Below are positions 47,540 through 60,050 of a DNA stretch of 64,000 nucleotides, one piece after another. Numbering within the stretch: position 1 is the first letter of the stretch; the number at the start of each line of letters is the position of its first letter. The translations under genes were made by a program, and so were the position numbers. The notes under the pieces are model-generated. The model had not been told where the DNA came from. It ran no database searches and was given only the letters and a program-made list of their open reading frames with translations. Source of the stretch: Lytechinus pictus (taxonomy: Eukaryota > Echinodermata > Echinoidea > Temnopleuroida > Toxopneustidae); contig NW_026974140.1 of the NCBI RefSeq assembly GCF_037042905.1, positions 17,224,001-17,288,000 of the forward strand, given 5' to 3'.

Positions 47540-49625
47540 TAGAAACCTCATTGTAGACTTGCCTCATGCACCTCCTCTCAAGTTGGCTTCATCATTTGAA
47601 TTATATTCTACACTTATCATTCTTTAAAAAAAATCATTGTAGACTTGCCTCACCTCCTCTCAAGTTGGCTTTACCATAATATTCATTCTTTGTTAAAACA
47701 TCATTTTACACTTGCCTCACCTCCTCTCAAGTTGGCTTTACAATACCCTTTTCGTTAAAACATCATTGTACACTTGCCTCACCTCCTTTCAAGTTTGCTT
47801 CTACATAATATCCATTATTTGTTAAAACATCATTTTACACTTGCCTCACCTCTCAAGTTGGCTTCACCATAATTTGTAGTACAGTTTATTCTTTTTAAAA
47901 ACCTCCATTGAAACTTGCCTCGCCTCCTTTTAAATTTGTAGTAGGGTTTATTCTTTAAAAAAACCTCCATTGAAACTTGCCTCACCTCCTTTTAAATTCG
48001 CTTCACCATAATTTGTAGTACAGTTTATTCTTAAAAAAAACCTCCATTGAAACTTGCCTCACCTCCTTTTAAATTCGCTTCACCATAATGCAGTCTATTC
48101 TTTTTAAAAACCTCCATTGAAACTTGTTTCACCTCCTTTTAAATTTGTAGTACAGTTTATTCTTTTAAAAAACCTCCATTGAAACTTGCCTCACCTCCTT
48201 TTAAATTCGCTTCACCATAATTTGTAGTACAGTTTATTCTTTTTAAAAACCTCCATTGAAACTTGCCTCACCTCCTTTTAAATTCGCTTCACCATAATTT
48301 GTAGTACAGTTTATTCTTTTTAAAAACCTCCATTGAAACTTGCCTCACCTCCATTTAAATTTGTAGTACAGTTTATTCTCTTTAAAAACCTCCATTGAAA
48401 CTTGCCTCACCTCCTTTTAAATTGGCTTCACCATAATACAGTTTATTCTTTTTAAAAACCTGCATTGAAACTTGCCTCGCCTCCTTTTAAATTTGTAGTA
48501 GGGTTTATTCTTTTAAAAAAACCTCCATTGAAACTTGCCTCACCTCCTTTTAAATTCGCTTCACCATATAATGCAGTCTATTCTTTTTAAAAACCTCCAT
48601 TGAAACTTGTTTCACCTCCTTTTAAATTTGTAGTACAGTTTATTCTTTTAAAAAACCTCCATTGAAACTTGCCTCACCTCCTTTTAAATTCGCTTCACCA
48701 TAATTTGTAGTACAGTTTATTCTTTTTAAAAACCTCCATTGAAACTTGCCTCACCTCCTTTTAAATTCGCTTCACCATAATTTGTAGTACAGTTTATTCT
48801 TTTTAAAAACCTCCATTGAAACTTGCCTCACCTCCATTTAAATTTGTAGTACAGTTTATTCTCTTTAAAAACCTCCATTGAAACTTGCCTCGCCTCCTTT
48901 TAAATTGGCTTCACCATAATACAGTTTATTCTTAAAAAAAAACCTCCATTGAAACTTGCCTCACCTCCTTTTAAATTGGCTTCACCATAATTTGTAGTAC
49001 AGTTTATAAAAACCTCCATTGAAACTTGCCTCTCCTCCTTTTAAATTTGTAGTACAGTTTATGCTTTTTAAAAGCCTCCATAGAAACTTGCCTCACCTCC
49101 TTTTAAATTGGCTTCACCATAATACTGTTTATTCTTTTAAAAAACCTCCATTGAAACTTGCCTCGCCTCCTTTTAAATTTGTAGTACAGTTTATGCTTTT
49201 TAAAAGTCTCCATTGAAACTTGCCTCACCTCCTTTTAAATTGGCTTCACCATAATTTGTAGTACAGTTTATTCTTTTTAAAAACCTCCATTGAAACTTGC
49301 CTCACCTCCTTTTAAATTGCATGGCTTCACCATAATACAGTTTATTCTTTTTAAAAACCTCCATTAAAACTTGCCTCACCTCCTTTTAAATTGGCTTCAC
49401 CATAATTTGTAGTACAGTTTATTCTTTTTAAAAACCTCCATTGAAACTTGCCTCACCTCCTTTTAAATTGCATGGCTTCACCATATAATACAGTTTATTA
49501 TTCTTTTTAAAAACTTCCATTGAAACTTGCCTCGCCTCCTTTTAAATTTGTAGTACAGTTTATTCTTTTTAAAAACCTCCATTGAAACTTGCCTCACCTC
49601 CTTTTAAATTGGCTTCACCATTATA
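47540..49625 (-). repeat. Right-arm tandem array
   Basis: The same 62-77 bp units as the left arm, in reverse complement (AACTTGCCTCACCTCC, TTTAAATTGGCTTCACCAT, CAGTTTATTC). Units closest to the loop (about 47550-47870) are diverged (CAAGTTGGCTT, CATCATTGTACACTTGCC), while outer units are homogeneous. A block of about 483 bp is duplicated: CAGTCTATTC at 48091 and 48574, the TGTTTCACCTCC variant near 48125 and 48608, and CCTCCATTTAAAT near 48350 and 48832. Confidence 0.95.
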
Positions 49626-50101
49626 ATATGCAGGTAAGGTATATTCATTCTCTTTTTTAAACATCATTGTTCGCTATAAGCTTAATCCCTCACCTAGATC
49701 AATTGGCTATATATAATACCTTTTATTCTACATTATTCTTCCCTTAAAAAAAAAAACATTGTACTCCTGCGCCTCCCCTGATCTGACATTTGCCTCTCAA
49801 CGTACTGTACATAGTGTTATTATCTCTTTATATCGGAAACTTCGTTTTACCGAATTGCCATGCACTCTCTCCGACGCGGTGTGTAGTACAGCATGGAATA
49901 CTACCAGCCGATGGTACACACACACACACGTTATTTGACAACTTGTCTCTGGAGCCAAAGTTCCTCGCATATAACTTTCTGCATGCCAGCTGTACTCAGT
50001 GTGTATTGAACACGCACGACCACGATCTAATGAATATTCATCGGCGAGAGTGACGTAATTTTACGAGTCTCCTTTCAAACTTGGTTCATAAGTGCCTACC
50101 A
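49626..50101 (-). repeat. Right unique arm of the giant foldback element
   Basis: Reverse complement of 32526-32995 with only a handful of differences, ending GCCTACCA at 50101 next to the TATTAAA duplication. Contains the CA tract at about 49916-49929. Confidence 0.92.
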
Positions 50102-50108
50102 TATTAAA

Positions 50109-51779
50109 TCCAACTACTAATGGTGCCGAATTGATGTTTTGACTTCGAGCTCGAGCTGCTAAAGTTAGCTGTGGCAAGTGGGAAATCTCAGAAATATTGT
50201 AAGGCAGTAAAGTAAGTAAAATGAGCAGGATTAATATGAATAAAAGGAAAGGGGCAGTAAAAATTGAATGAATTCGAATTATTTGAAGGTCTAACTCTAA
50301 GTTACGTATTCTTTGCAATCATTAGCCGCTGTTCTGGCAGTGGCCTGGCCCACATCACATGCTTATTTTTGTGTTTGTGAAATTGTCAATTGTGTCAATA
50401 TGGATTTGGACGTGTAACTTATTTATTTAGTTATGTATAGTGAGTGATTGTAATTTGTATTACCGACCGGCCTTGTATTACCGAACGCGCGCATCATACA
50501 CATCATAAAAAAAATTCATACATTCAAAATTTCGCAACATCCTTCCAAAGAGAACTTGAATAGAAAGATGATGAAAAATGGTCAAAAACACATTTTCAAA
50601 GTCTTAATATTCTAAAAACAATAAAATATGGTCAAAATAGCTCATCAGTGATTTTGTTGTTTTCTCAACTTTTCCCATAGAAAACACACGTTCGGTAATA
50701 CGATACCTTTTTCAAGTGACCAAAATATTTCACATGCGAAGAGGGGTCCGATTGGAAGCAAAAATCGTAAAAAGGAAAAACGATTGCGGCAAAAATTTTA
50801 CATATTTATATTTTGTAGGTAATTGTGTATTTATGGTGAAAGTTTGGTGAATTTTATGAGAATAATGTGCTTGATATGATTGAATTCATGAAAAGTGTTC
50901 GGTAATACGATCCACTACCATACTAATATAGTCACTGTAGCCTGTAGGCCTAAAAAAAATGAGATCTAGAGTCTAGTCCTACTAGATTCTATTATATTAG
51001 TTCATACTATGAACTTACTTTATTAGAAATATAATCTAGCCTTTCTAATTCTAAGTTAGGACTAGAAAAAAAAGTAGAATAAACATACATAAAGTTAGAT
51101 AGTCATACTCATGGACATATTACACCCATGGGCTCATATCATCTCGCGTGCGAAGGAATATCATTCATAATAACGCGACACACACGACACATCCATATAC
51201 TACTGGGCTTTCGCCCACATAAAACATCACACATAATTAGGGATTTCACATTCTGCTATGATTTTATGAAACTTACCCAATCATTTAGATCCTTCCGTGA
51301 CTTCTTGAAGTTTCTTCTAAAAAATATGTATATTTTCTTGATCTTTAGTGAAGATTTCACAGAAATGAAATTTGGTCAGCGCCGATATCAATTTTCGTCT
51401 AAAGAGGGCGCGCGATTTACATTCATATCAAAGACACGACAAGGGAAAGACGAGGCACCTACACTATTTTACACGCAAATTGACGCAGGTCATTACGCAA
51501 AGTCCGTGAAGTGTCCAATCTTTTCACTGTAAAGACTTTGGTATACCATATTATTGATGTTCGTTCTGCTGGTTTCGTTCCAGGCACGTATATTTTTTTC
51601 AATTTTTCTTTATTAGTCATCGTTTTAAATTAATTGCAGAAAAGTGTTATCATCGCCAATAATAATCTTGAATTATGTTTTTGATATGTTTGAAGGTATT
51701 TCATTTATTGGTGCCCATAATTAGTAAATTAATCATAAGAATTGCGCATTCAAAGAATTTAGACACAGTTATAAAATTA
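50109..51779. other. Non-coding DNA upstream of NUDCD2
   Basis: No gene or known repeat is recognised. A 134-codon plus-strand frame at 51128-51532 has no domain that I recognise. The sequence around 50460-50900 repeats phrases such as TTCGGTAATACGAT and GTATTACCGA, in both orientations, over a few hundred bases. This may be a decayed small element. Confidence 0.4.
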
Positions 51780-52673
51780 CCGAGGAGCTGAATCAAGGTT
51801 GTGAAATTCATTAGCGCCACCAACGGGCCTCCTTGTATTTCCGTAGAAGAGACAAGCGAAGTTACTTTCCAGGCTGAGGTGAGCGATATTTGCTCTTTTT
51901 GACCGATTATTATATTCAAATTACATTTTTAATTTTTAATGTATTGCTACTTACCAGAAAGAGCCCTGGTGAGTAGCGAGAAGGAGTTTCGGCAAATATT
52001 ACTTCAGCAATGAAGCGATGTTTGCCGACTACTTCGAAATCAAGGGTCAAACACGGTTCGGTGTACGAGGTTAGTATATATATATATACTAACCTCGTAC
52101 TAGTGTGAGTGGACATATTAGTACATCATCAAATCATCATATAATTACTTCTAGGGCAGCCGGCAGGCCTGTGAATAATGCGAAGCGTATTCTTCCCAAG
52201 TTCCCAAAGAATTAAATCATATACTAGTCTTAATTAGGCCTACTCTAGATCTAAAACACGATAGGCCCCCTATTGGCTATTCAAGAAAATTCCACTTTGC
52301 TTTCTTTTTTTTGTCAAGACAAGACTCAAGAGAGACAAGTAGATCTACAAAGTACAAGAATCAATCAAGCCAAGGTCGGTGCAGGTTAGAGTGAAAAATT
52401 CGCTGTTTTGGAGAAGTTTTTAAACATTTTTAAAAAAAATTCAGCCCTCGTACACATATAAGAATTCCATAGGATTTGTTATGGTGGTGGTTTGCTCGAC
52501 ACTTAACTACAGCATCTCCCTTTTAAAGAGTTTAGGAAATAAGTGTACAAAGCATATTTCCAATTTTAAGAAAGATTAGAGTTTTTAAAAGAAAAAAAAT
52601 GAATTGAGTCATTGAATAGTGTGAAATTAATTCTTTATTTTCCCCTTCTTCCAGATCTTTTGCTTATTGTGCC
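51780..52673 (+). promoter_or_regulatory. Probable NUDCD2 promoter and 5' leader
   Basis: The coding start at 52674 is preceded by a pyrimidine-rich acceptor (TTTTCCCCTTCTTCCAG, ending 52654). The 19 bases 52655-52673 are therefore probably the end of a leader exon spliced from upstream. Possible donors are CTGAG/GTGAGC (51878) and CCCTG/GTGAGTAG (51968). The weaker GTGCAG/GTTAG near 52385 is another candidate. The relatively CpG-rich stretch 51795-51870 (GCGCCACCAACGGGCC) is a plausible start region. A minus-strand frame at 51916-52116 with a GTAAGT donor also exists, so a divergent transcript is possible. The exact start is undetermined. Confidence 0.4.
52063..52100. repeat. Perfect 38 bp palindrome with TA-repeat centre
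   Basis: GTACGAGGTTAGTATATAT is followed at once by its exact reverse complement, giving a 38 bp perfect palindrome without a loop. The right arm continues into TAGTGTGAGTGG. The 26 bp TACTAACCTCGTACTAGTGT plus GAGTGG (52087-52112) recurs identically at 30331-30356 in the CAGTGGCG hAT-like element. Confidence 0.95.
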
Positions 52674-55020
52674 ATGGCTAACTTTGATGAGAAGAGCGGT
52701 GTGGTTCCATGTCTAACTCCTTGGGGTTGTTGGTATCAGACCATGGATGAAGTTATGGTTGAGATCAATGTACCAGAAGGAACAACATCAAAGGCAATCA
52801 AGGCTACCTTTGGAGTCAATACTCTATCCTGTTCAGTCCCAGGTGTTGAAATCAAGGTAAGTGATAAGAAATACAAAATGAGTGATGACGAGCTATAGAT
52901 ATCAATTTAAGAACATTTTATAGCTTAATCTTATTCCTAAGCAAAATTGTATTTTCAAAATTGAACAACAGTAATTACCCTCTAAGTGACATTCATGTAT
53001 GCAGTTCAAGAATGTCCTTGTCAGTTTTATTAATAATATTCTGTCATAATATTCAATCGTTGAGAGTTGGCAGCTTTGATAATGCTAAAAATGTTATTTT
53101 AATGATTTTTATTTTCTCTATTTAATTCTTCATATTTACAGGGAGAGTTGTATAGTAGGGTAGTTGCTGATGAGTGCTTATGGAGTCTAGGTAAGTTTAC
53201 AGTTTAGAATATATCTTGCTCATGAAAAAATTAAAGGAAGATTATTGAGTTTTCGTGGGGAACTTGACACCATTTGAAAATGAATCGCCTAGAGTAGAAC
53301 AAGATTTGTAACCTGCAGATGTTGTATAATGCCATTCTTAATTGCTGTTTGGTTAAGTCATTATCTTAAATTTTCCTGGCCTGACAGTTTCGGAGGCTAA
53401 GCAGGCATGCCTTAAGAATTCATTAAATTGGCTTTCCCGTTAAGATGTATCTGTTACAGGTATTCCCAATGTTTCCTAATGCTTTTCACAAAGTCTGGGA
53501 TCAGCAAATGATCTTCCTCCACGAAAGCTTACACCCATTTGAGTTCAACATATTCTACATTTACCGGTATTTTATTTGAGGTTGGTTGGTATGTACCATA
53601 TTACTAGGCAGTCAGACAGATAGAATGGGATAGGTATCAGAGACTGAGAGTCTAAATTAAAGACCAATAATGAATATGATCTACATTTAGTGGGAACTAT
53701 TGCTGCCCCCCCCCCCCACATAGAGATTTACAATCATTTTGCACTTCTCATCCTGTAGTAATTACCATTAAAACATTGATATGATTGGCTGCTGATGAGC
53801 CCTGTTACCATCTTGGTGAATATTGACAAAGTTACAATAATTGTAAATCTGTATGAAATGGCCACAAGATGATGGGACGATACTTTGAAAGATTTACTTC
53901 ATATACCACAGTACATGATGCTAGTTAGATAAATTCTGATAATTTTCTTTGTTGAAAATCACTCAGATATATTAAAGTTTTTACACCCATTTTTCAATTA
54001 AAGAAAGTTGTCATGTACTACTCTGAGCAATCAATGATAGAGAATCTGAAAGTTCCTTTGTTTATGTTTGTTCGATATACCAGAGGACAGGAAACTTGTA
54101 AGATTGGTTCTTATCAAGTCAAATCGTCAAGCAGATAACTGTTGGAAGTCACTTCTCAAAGGTCAGTATGAGGCTGACCCTTTGACCTTTGACCAGATGG
54201 AGAAGAAGCTTACATTACAGAGGTTTCAATATGAGGTGAATGGTTGATGTTTATTAATCTGAGGTTCAGGCCTTGTCATATCAAAGCCGGTCCAGGGTAA
54301 AGTTTCATGAAAGACTTTGTTGGATATTTTATTCGACAGTTACCATAGTAACAGTCAGAGCCATGTGCTACTCAGCCAATCAAAATCAAGGAAAACTTGT
54401 GAGATCTGATAACTTGTTATATTTAACAAAATGAAGAAATGCACTCCTAGAAAGTTTTTCACCAACATTTGTCCATCTCATTCTTGGTCTTTTAACTTAA
54501 CTTTATTTGATGGACCAATTTCAAACTTGGCTCGGGTATCTTTTGTAACGATGCCAAAGATCACAGATCATTCTACATGTAAACAATTCTTACTATCTTT
54601 ATATCTAAAAGAATCATTAATGAGATCATAGGCCACAGGTTATTTCAGACATGAAAATATCTCCTGATAACTAAATTTTTATTTTAAACCCATATTGTAT
54701 TCAAATGCCTTTGAAACTATCTCATAGAACTTGCACTATTTCCATAGGCTCTGTATCTCACTATTCCTTTCATGCGAATCTCCCAAAGTTTTGCTCTTAA
54801 TTCTTTCTAGACAAATTCTGTGTTTATAAAGAGGGATTAATTAATTCTCTTTAAAAATCAACCTTCCTGTAAGGCAGAAAGTATATTGGTTGACCATCAT
54901 CACATTATAATGCGGTCATGATGCCATGGTTTACCCCTACAGCAACCAGGGTTCGATTTCAGCAATGCAGATATAACAGGCAATTATACAGGAGGGGGGC
55001 CCCAGCTACCCGGGAACTAG
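52674..55020 (+). CDS. NUDCD2: NudC domain-containing protein 2 (NUDCD2/NudCL2), four coding exons
   Basis: The exons are 52674-52856, 53142-53190, 54084-54235 and 54943-55020. Introns of 285, 893 and 707 bp have GT-AG ends and phases 0, 1 and 0. They encode 153 residues (human NUDCD2 is 157). The N-terminus MANFDEKSGVVPCLTPWGCW and the YQTMDEVMVEINVP segment match the start of the family. The CS (p23-like) domain runs from about residue 15 to about 95 across exons 1-3. The C-terminal tail includes NCWKSLLKGQYEADP, RFQYEQPGFDFS and GNYTGGGP. NudC-like CS proteins act as Hsp90 co-chaperones; NUDCD2 is known to help stabilise LIS1, a dynein regulator. No frameshift or premature stop is seen. 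The start ATG (GCCATGG) has an excellent Kozak context, and the stop is TAG at 55018-55020. Confidence 0.96.
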
Positions 55021-58000
55021 ATAGCTTCACAATTAGTCAGGTTAGAGTCTTCCGTAATATTAGAATCAACGCTTCTTCTTTCATGCATGGAAATATAAAA
55101 CATTTTGATAAATTACTTGGGTACTGGTTTGGGGTTGGTAAATACAATGCTTTGTAGATTTCTTTGCATATCAAGAGGCAATTTCAGAATCACTAAAGTG
55201 CTTGCATTATCAATTTGATGATGTTAAATGTTCCAGAGTAGAATGAAATTTCAGATGAGTCAATTCTCATCATCAAGATTTCACTGAATGCATGATAACT
55301 AATCTTTTCAAATATTTGGAGTGTTGTTTGTAGCACTTTGTAACTGAGATGAGGTGCTCTATCAAATATCTTCTGGATTGGGTCATTGACATGTCCTCAT
55401 TACATTCAAAATGTGTTTGCATCTACACTTTCATAGAATGTACAGAATTAATTCAATTTTTTTGTTAGATATCTTGATAATCACCATCACCATATTTTGA
55501 TTTTATTTTCTCTTTCATCCTGCTCCCTCTCTCATTCTCTCTCATCTCTATTTTCTAATGTAGTATGTTGATCAGTTCCCATGATAGTCATCTGAAGGCA
55601 ATGAAGACATAAATGAGTCATCTCTCTACTCTTGTCAATGGAGCAACACATCAATCTATCTTTGAGCTTAACAACAAGTGGATGTATTCTAGGACACAAT
55701 ATACTGTCATAGGTAAATGGTGTGGATGTGATATCAAGAGAACTTATGTGATGGGTAGAAGATCATTGTACTGGATCTGTTCTTGAGTGTAATTCCCTTT
55801 GCATCAGAGTCAGACTGCCCTCTTTATTCATGAATCTTCAACATATAGACTTGTTCTATTAAAGACAAAAGACAGGTGCTTATATGAACAGCATGGATGG
55901 ATAGTCCCAAGTGAGATCATACTCCATTTGACTGAAGACAAATGTACTAGAGATATGTGACAGGAAACGGGTCTATAAAAGGTGGTGTGAAATTCTGATG
56001 AAATGGAGAAGAGGCGCCTTTTTTGTTCTTTCTTTGGTGACACTGGAGCGTATCGATAGAGAATGGGTCCATATCCCTTACATTATGCTGGCATGATGTG
56101 CTGCATTGAGCATCATTTGATGGGTCACCCAACATTTTTTTCTTCAATGATTGCTCCCTTCTTCATTTTCCTGAAGAAACAGAGTGAGCTCTTAAGGTTC
56201 TAATCAGGTTATGAATAACATACCTGTATTAGGACTAGTGTTAGGGTTAAGCTTTGTGGTTATTATTCATTTTAAGTCTAGGGAACATTGTGAGAATATC
56301 ATAACAAATCTATCAAAGAGAGGCCCCCAGACTAAAAGTTGATTATACCATCCTAAATTTCAACTATTGATTTTTTTTGTTTCCGTAGAGCCGTACTTTA
56401 TACTTTGTATTCTTCTTAAAGTGCTCTGCATGGTTTATCTAATAATTGAATTGAAATGATATCCTTTGAATGTATCACAGTTCATTTCATTTTTTGTTTA
56501 TTCATTCATTTTTTTTGCTAATTAGAGTTTGATGTATTTGGATAGATAAGTCATTTTGAGATTGGACATGAATTGTCTGTTGTTTATTCACTAAAATGAT
56601 TATTATGGTGCCATATCACTTATTTTTTTTTAGCAATTCACAAAGTGATTTGTTGGCTATTTTCTCTGCTAATTGTGGAAATTTACAGAAATCCAATGCA
56701 ATTAGCGATTCTCACAGACAAGGTACTTCATAAACATGTTCCCATGTTAGGTAAGAATCAATGTGCCAAATTGTAATTTTTAAGATAGCATTTTGAAATA
56801 GTTTTGAAACCATGAAATGTCTGTTTTAACTCATGTAAGTCATGTATTTTTTGAGATGTGATAATGTATTCAAAGTTTTAGTTTTTGATTGTTGTTAATC
56901 CTTTGTTGATGTATTTCTTGTCAATATGATTGGCCTGTTGCAGAAATAGTTGTTTAAAATGTGAATGAAAAAAAAAAATCAAGTGCAAATAAAAAATATG
57001 AAATGATGATTCTGAATATGAAATTGCGTTTGAATGTTAGTAGCATTTGGTTGCAAATTTTTGCACAACAGGCCTTATATCAGGCTCAATAAATCCCCAA
57101 CTGACTGTATAGGGGCCTGTAGTAGAAAGATTTGCAATTAAACGCAAGTCAAAAAATCAATCGCAATTTAATTTTCAACCAATCAAAAGCCAGCATCCAG
57201 GAATTTTCTTAGTTTCATTTTAAACATAACTGTTTCTACAACATGCCACTGGAGTATTGTTTTCAAGCTACACAGTATCTTTGTGGATTGGCTTTGAGAA
57301 AACCTAAACACTACAATTAGTTTCAAGTATCAATTGACATACACATATTTATTAATTCTGTTTTGTTTCCAGGTATAAAATACCTATAAAACAACATAAA
57401 ATACATTTTATTGTTCATTCCATTTTTCAGTAAAGTAAAAGAAAACCCCAAAGGTAACCTGAGGCACATGGATTAAAAATAAGTATGGATATGATTTTGT
57501 TTAAGATACTCGAGAAAAATATCTTTTGAGAATTGCTGATGCGTTTAATAGGCATTCATTCATTCCAGCTTATCTTTAGTTTTGGTAAATGCACCTAAAG
57601 TGCATGTCACTATTCCAGTTCATTACTAGATTATACATGTATGAATGCATGTGCCCCAAAACAGTTATAGTGTGAAGGATATAAACAGATAATGGGTATT
57701 ATTGAATAAATATAAAAATTTTATCAAATTTATATTAATCAGGTGCCCAATCAATATAATATATCTGCATATTTTTGTCATGTATAAAAACCTTTACTTA
57801 GGGATGGGATGGGCTGACAATTTGGGGATGAAATCTGTCATTAGTTTTCAAATATCCTATTGTAAAATCTGTGCCGAAAGGCCAATTTAAAATAAGAATT
57901 TAAACATAGAGAAAGAGGGCACTAGATGCCCAATGTATATTTTAACAGCTGACAAAATTGCCAATCTATATTTTAATGGCTGAAAACACAATCAATGACA

Positions 58001-59635
58001 AAGTACTACACTTTTGTAATATTGGAATATTAATATGATATCAATACACATTACTAACCCTGTATCACAGCTTTTAATGGGCTTTAAAATACAAATGCAG
58101 CAATTATTGTTGAGCTGTTTTAGAATGTCTGAACTGTGATTGTGATGTTGATAATGGTGGTACTCTGAAAGAGCCTTACACTTTTTTTTACTTCGTGATG
58201 GCATTCATGATCATGCATACAATGCAGATGTGTTGAAGTTTAATTGTGCTTTTGAAATACGTAGAATCTATATTAAAATGTTTTGATAGTATATGTATTG
58301 ATGTTTGTATGTTATTTGTATGGGTTGATCTTAAATGCTTTTTATGGGGGCTCACTGGGTGAGGACTATTTCTATTCATGAATGGTCAAGGGCCAGAATT
58401 CAAATGGTATCAAGAGGACTCAGTCTGAAATGAACAGGATTTTCAAATGGAAAGGTCTCTGCGGTCAATCCCCCCCCCCCCCCCCCCCCGCACCTTGGCA
58501 CTGCACTGCGTGCAAATTCTTTGATTGTTCATAATATTTTGTGTGCTTAATCATTTGATTTTACCATAACATTAATCAGAACTATTTCCTTTCTGAACTT
58601 GTAAACAAAAAATGTGCAGTTTTTATTGGCATGTTCACACGATTCTGATCTGGATTATTTGAGAGTGAATTCATGAAAGGGATATTAGGTACCTTGTTAG
58701 AAGTAAAAGCCATGTCGTTACGGCAGGAATCCTGCAAGCAGCCTTTAATTATCACACTTCATCATAAACATAACAATGGACAGTGCCAGAAAGGTGCAGC
58801 AATGAAAAGATGAATAGTATCCATATTACTGGAATCCTTCATAAAGACAGCACAGAGTTATGACAAGTTGCTTAATGCAATGTGTATTGATTGAATATTA
58901 TTGTTCACTCATTACCAGCTTGCTCGTCTTTCTGCCAAGTGTACAAATGGGCAGATTAGTTGAAATAAAAAAATCATGAATTTCTCAATTTTGTTATTCA
59001 GGGATGTACATTTGGGACTGTCCATTTTTCCAAATTTCCTTATAACGCAACTCTGCTACATGTCCCTGGACTCCTGAATTGCATACCTAGTTCATAAAAG
59101 AATAAAATCCTGTCTATTAAAACTTCTATATATGAAAGTTGCTCTTTTATGATTCCTCATGATATTGGTCCATAAAAGCAATGTTTCCTTTCATATATTC
59201 TATGTCGATAAATTGAGATGAAAATTTAATAGTATTGTAACATATCCTTATAAGGAAAAGGGGTTTATATGAACTTTTGGAAAGGAGGCCAGTTAATTGA
59301 TCCGAAGACATTAAATCCTTATCATGTAAGTGATCTTGGTGCATCTTAGATACAAAGCACCTGGGACCAGTGACATGTACAGTTTCTCATCACGAACAAG
59401 CTAAAGCATTCCCAACAGAAAAACTGATTTATATCCTCACCTGCTGTTTTAGATACACGGTTGATGTCCTTTCAGATTGGATTACACGAGAGTCGACTAA
59501 GAGAGACTCATCCCCAATGTAAAGATGATCCTTGCATTGTAACAAAGTTTTGTGATTGATCATACATTGGTTTTGTGCGATTTGTGATCAATGCAATCGG
59601 TTGTTAATATCAGCTTTACAATGTTACAATCCTGC
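55021..59635 (+). other. NUDCD2 3' region and intergenic DNA
   Basis: The 3' untranslated region starts at 55021. Its end is undetermined; candidate poly(A) signals are ATTAAA at 55858-55863 and AATAAA at 56988-56993. No second gene is recognised. Other items are a pyrimidine-rich tract near 55500-55560 and a C run of about 20 at 58470-58489. Frames of 60-79 codons in this stretch show no motifs. Confidence 0.5.
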
Positions 59636-60050
59636 ACTTAAAGGTAAATTCCAGTTCTGGTAACGATCTCAGAATGACTTTTTACAGAATCTAATATAAT
59701 GACCACCCAAGTGTCTGTTTGTATGAATAAAAAATATGTGCCAAAGGATTCTGGAAGAAATTGTGTAATTGCTGAGAAATAAGCGCGGATTCAGTCACTT
59801 CCGTCGGGTCTTTATTCCAGCAATAATAATACTGTCCCACGTGTGCCTATCTGTGTTGGCGATCTTCAGTGTGATCGTATTTCAGCTTAGATTTTATGAT
59901 TTTACAGAGTTCAGTTAATGTGACTGTACCAGATCTAGATCCACGATGATATAGTCATACTTAACCTTGGTTTTACAGACTTTCTCACGAAATTAGTGTT
60001 TTACTGCAACTACTATCATCTAGCTTTAAGCATTGTTTTATATGGGGTCT
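59636..60050 (+). repeat. Dispersed family F1, fullest uninterrupted copy
   Basis: Used here as the reference for F1. Landmarks in order are AAGGTAAATTCCAGTTCTGG, ACAGAATCTAATATAATGAC, GGATTCTGGAAGAAATTGTG, TAATTGCTGAGAAAT, CTGTCCCACGTGTGCC, GATCTTCAGTGTGATC, ATTTTATGATTTTACAGAG, GTACCAGATCTAGATC and GACTTTCTCACGAAATTAGT. It contains the uninterrupted CCAGATCTAG site where the GGCCCYGTC MITE inserted in other copies. No promoter boxes or open frame are evident. Confidence 0.8.

Larger units (their letters stand above)
32526..50101. mobile_element. Giant foldback transposon, 17.6 kb, TU-like
   Basis: The outer ends TGGTAGGCACTTATGAACC and its complement begin a nearly identical inverted arm. 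TATTAAA flanks both ends (32519-32525 and 50102-50108), a 7 bp target duplication. Each arm consists of about 475 bp of unique sequence, then about 2 kb of 62-77 bp tandem units in opposite orientation. Two nested insertions, a 7616 bp element in the left arm and a 1477 bp hAT-like element in the loop, account for much of the length. Without them the element is about 8.5 kb, with a loop near 3.4 kb. This architecture matches the foldback class (Drosophila FB, sea urchin TU). Near-identity of the unique arms suggests recent activity or ongoing conversion. Confidence 0.9.

Noticed and set aside
47540..49625. CRISPR-like repeat array
   Set aside because: The units are contiguous tandem repeats without unique spacers and lie in animal DNA as the arm of a foldback transposon.
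51128..51532. 134-codon plus-strand frame upstream of NUDCD2
   Set aside because: No recognisable domain, AT-rich composition and no splice context. It may be chance.
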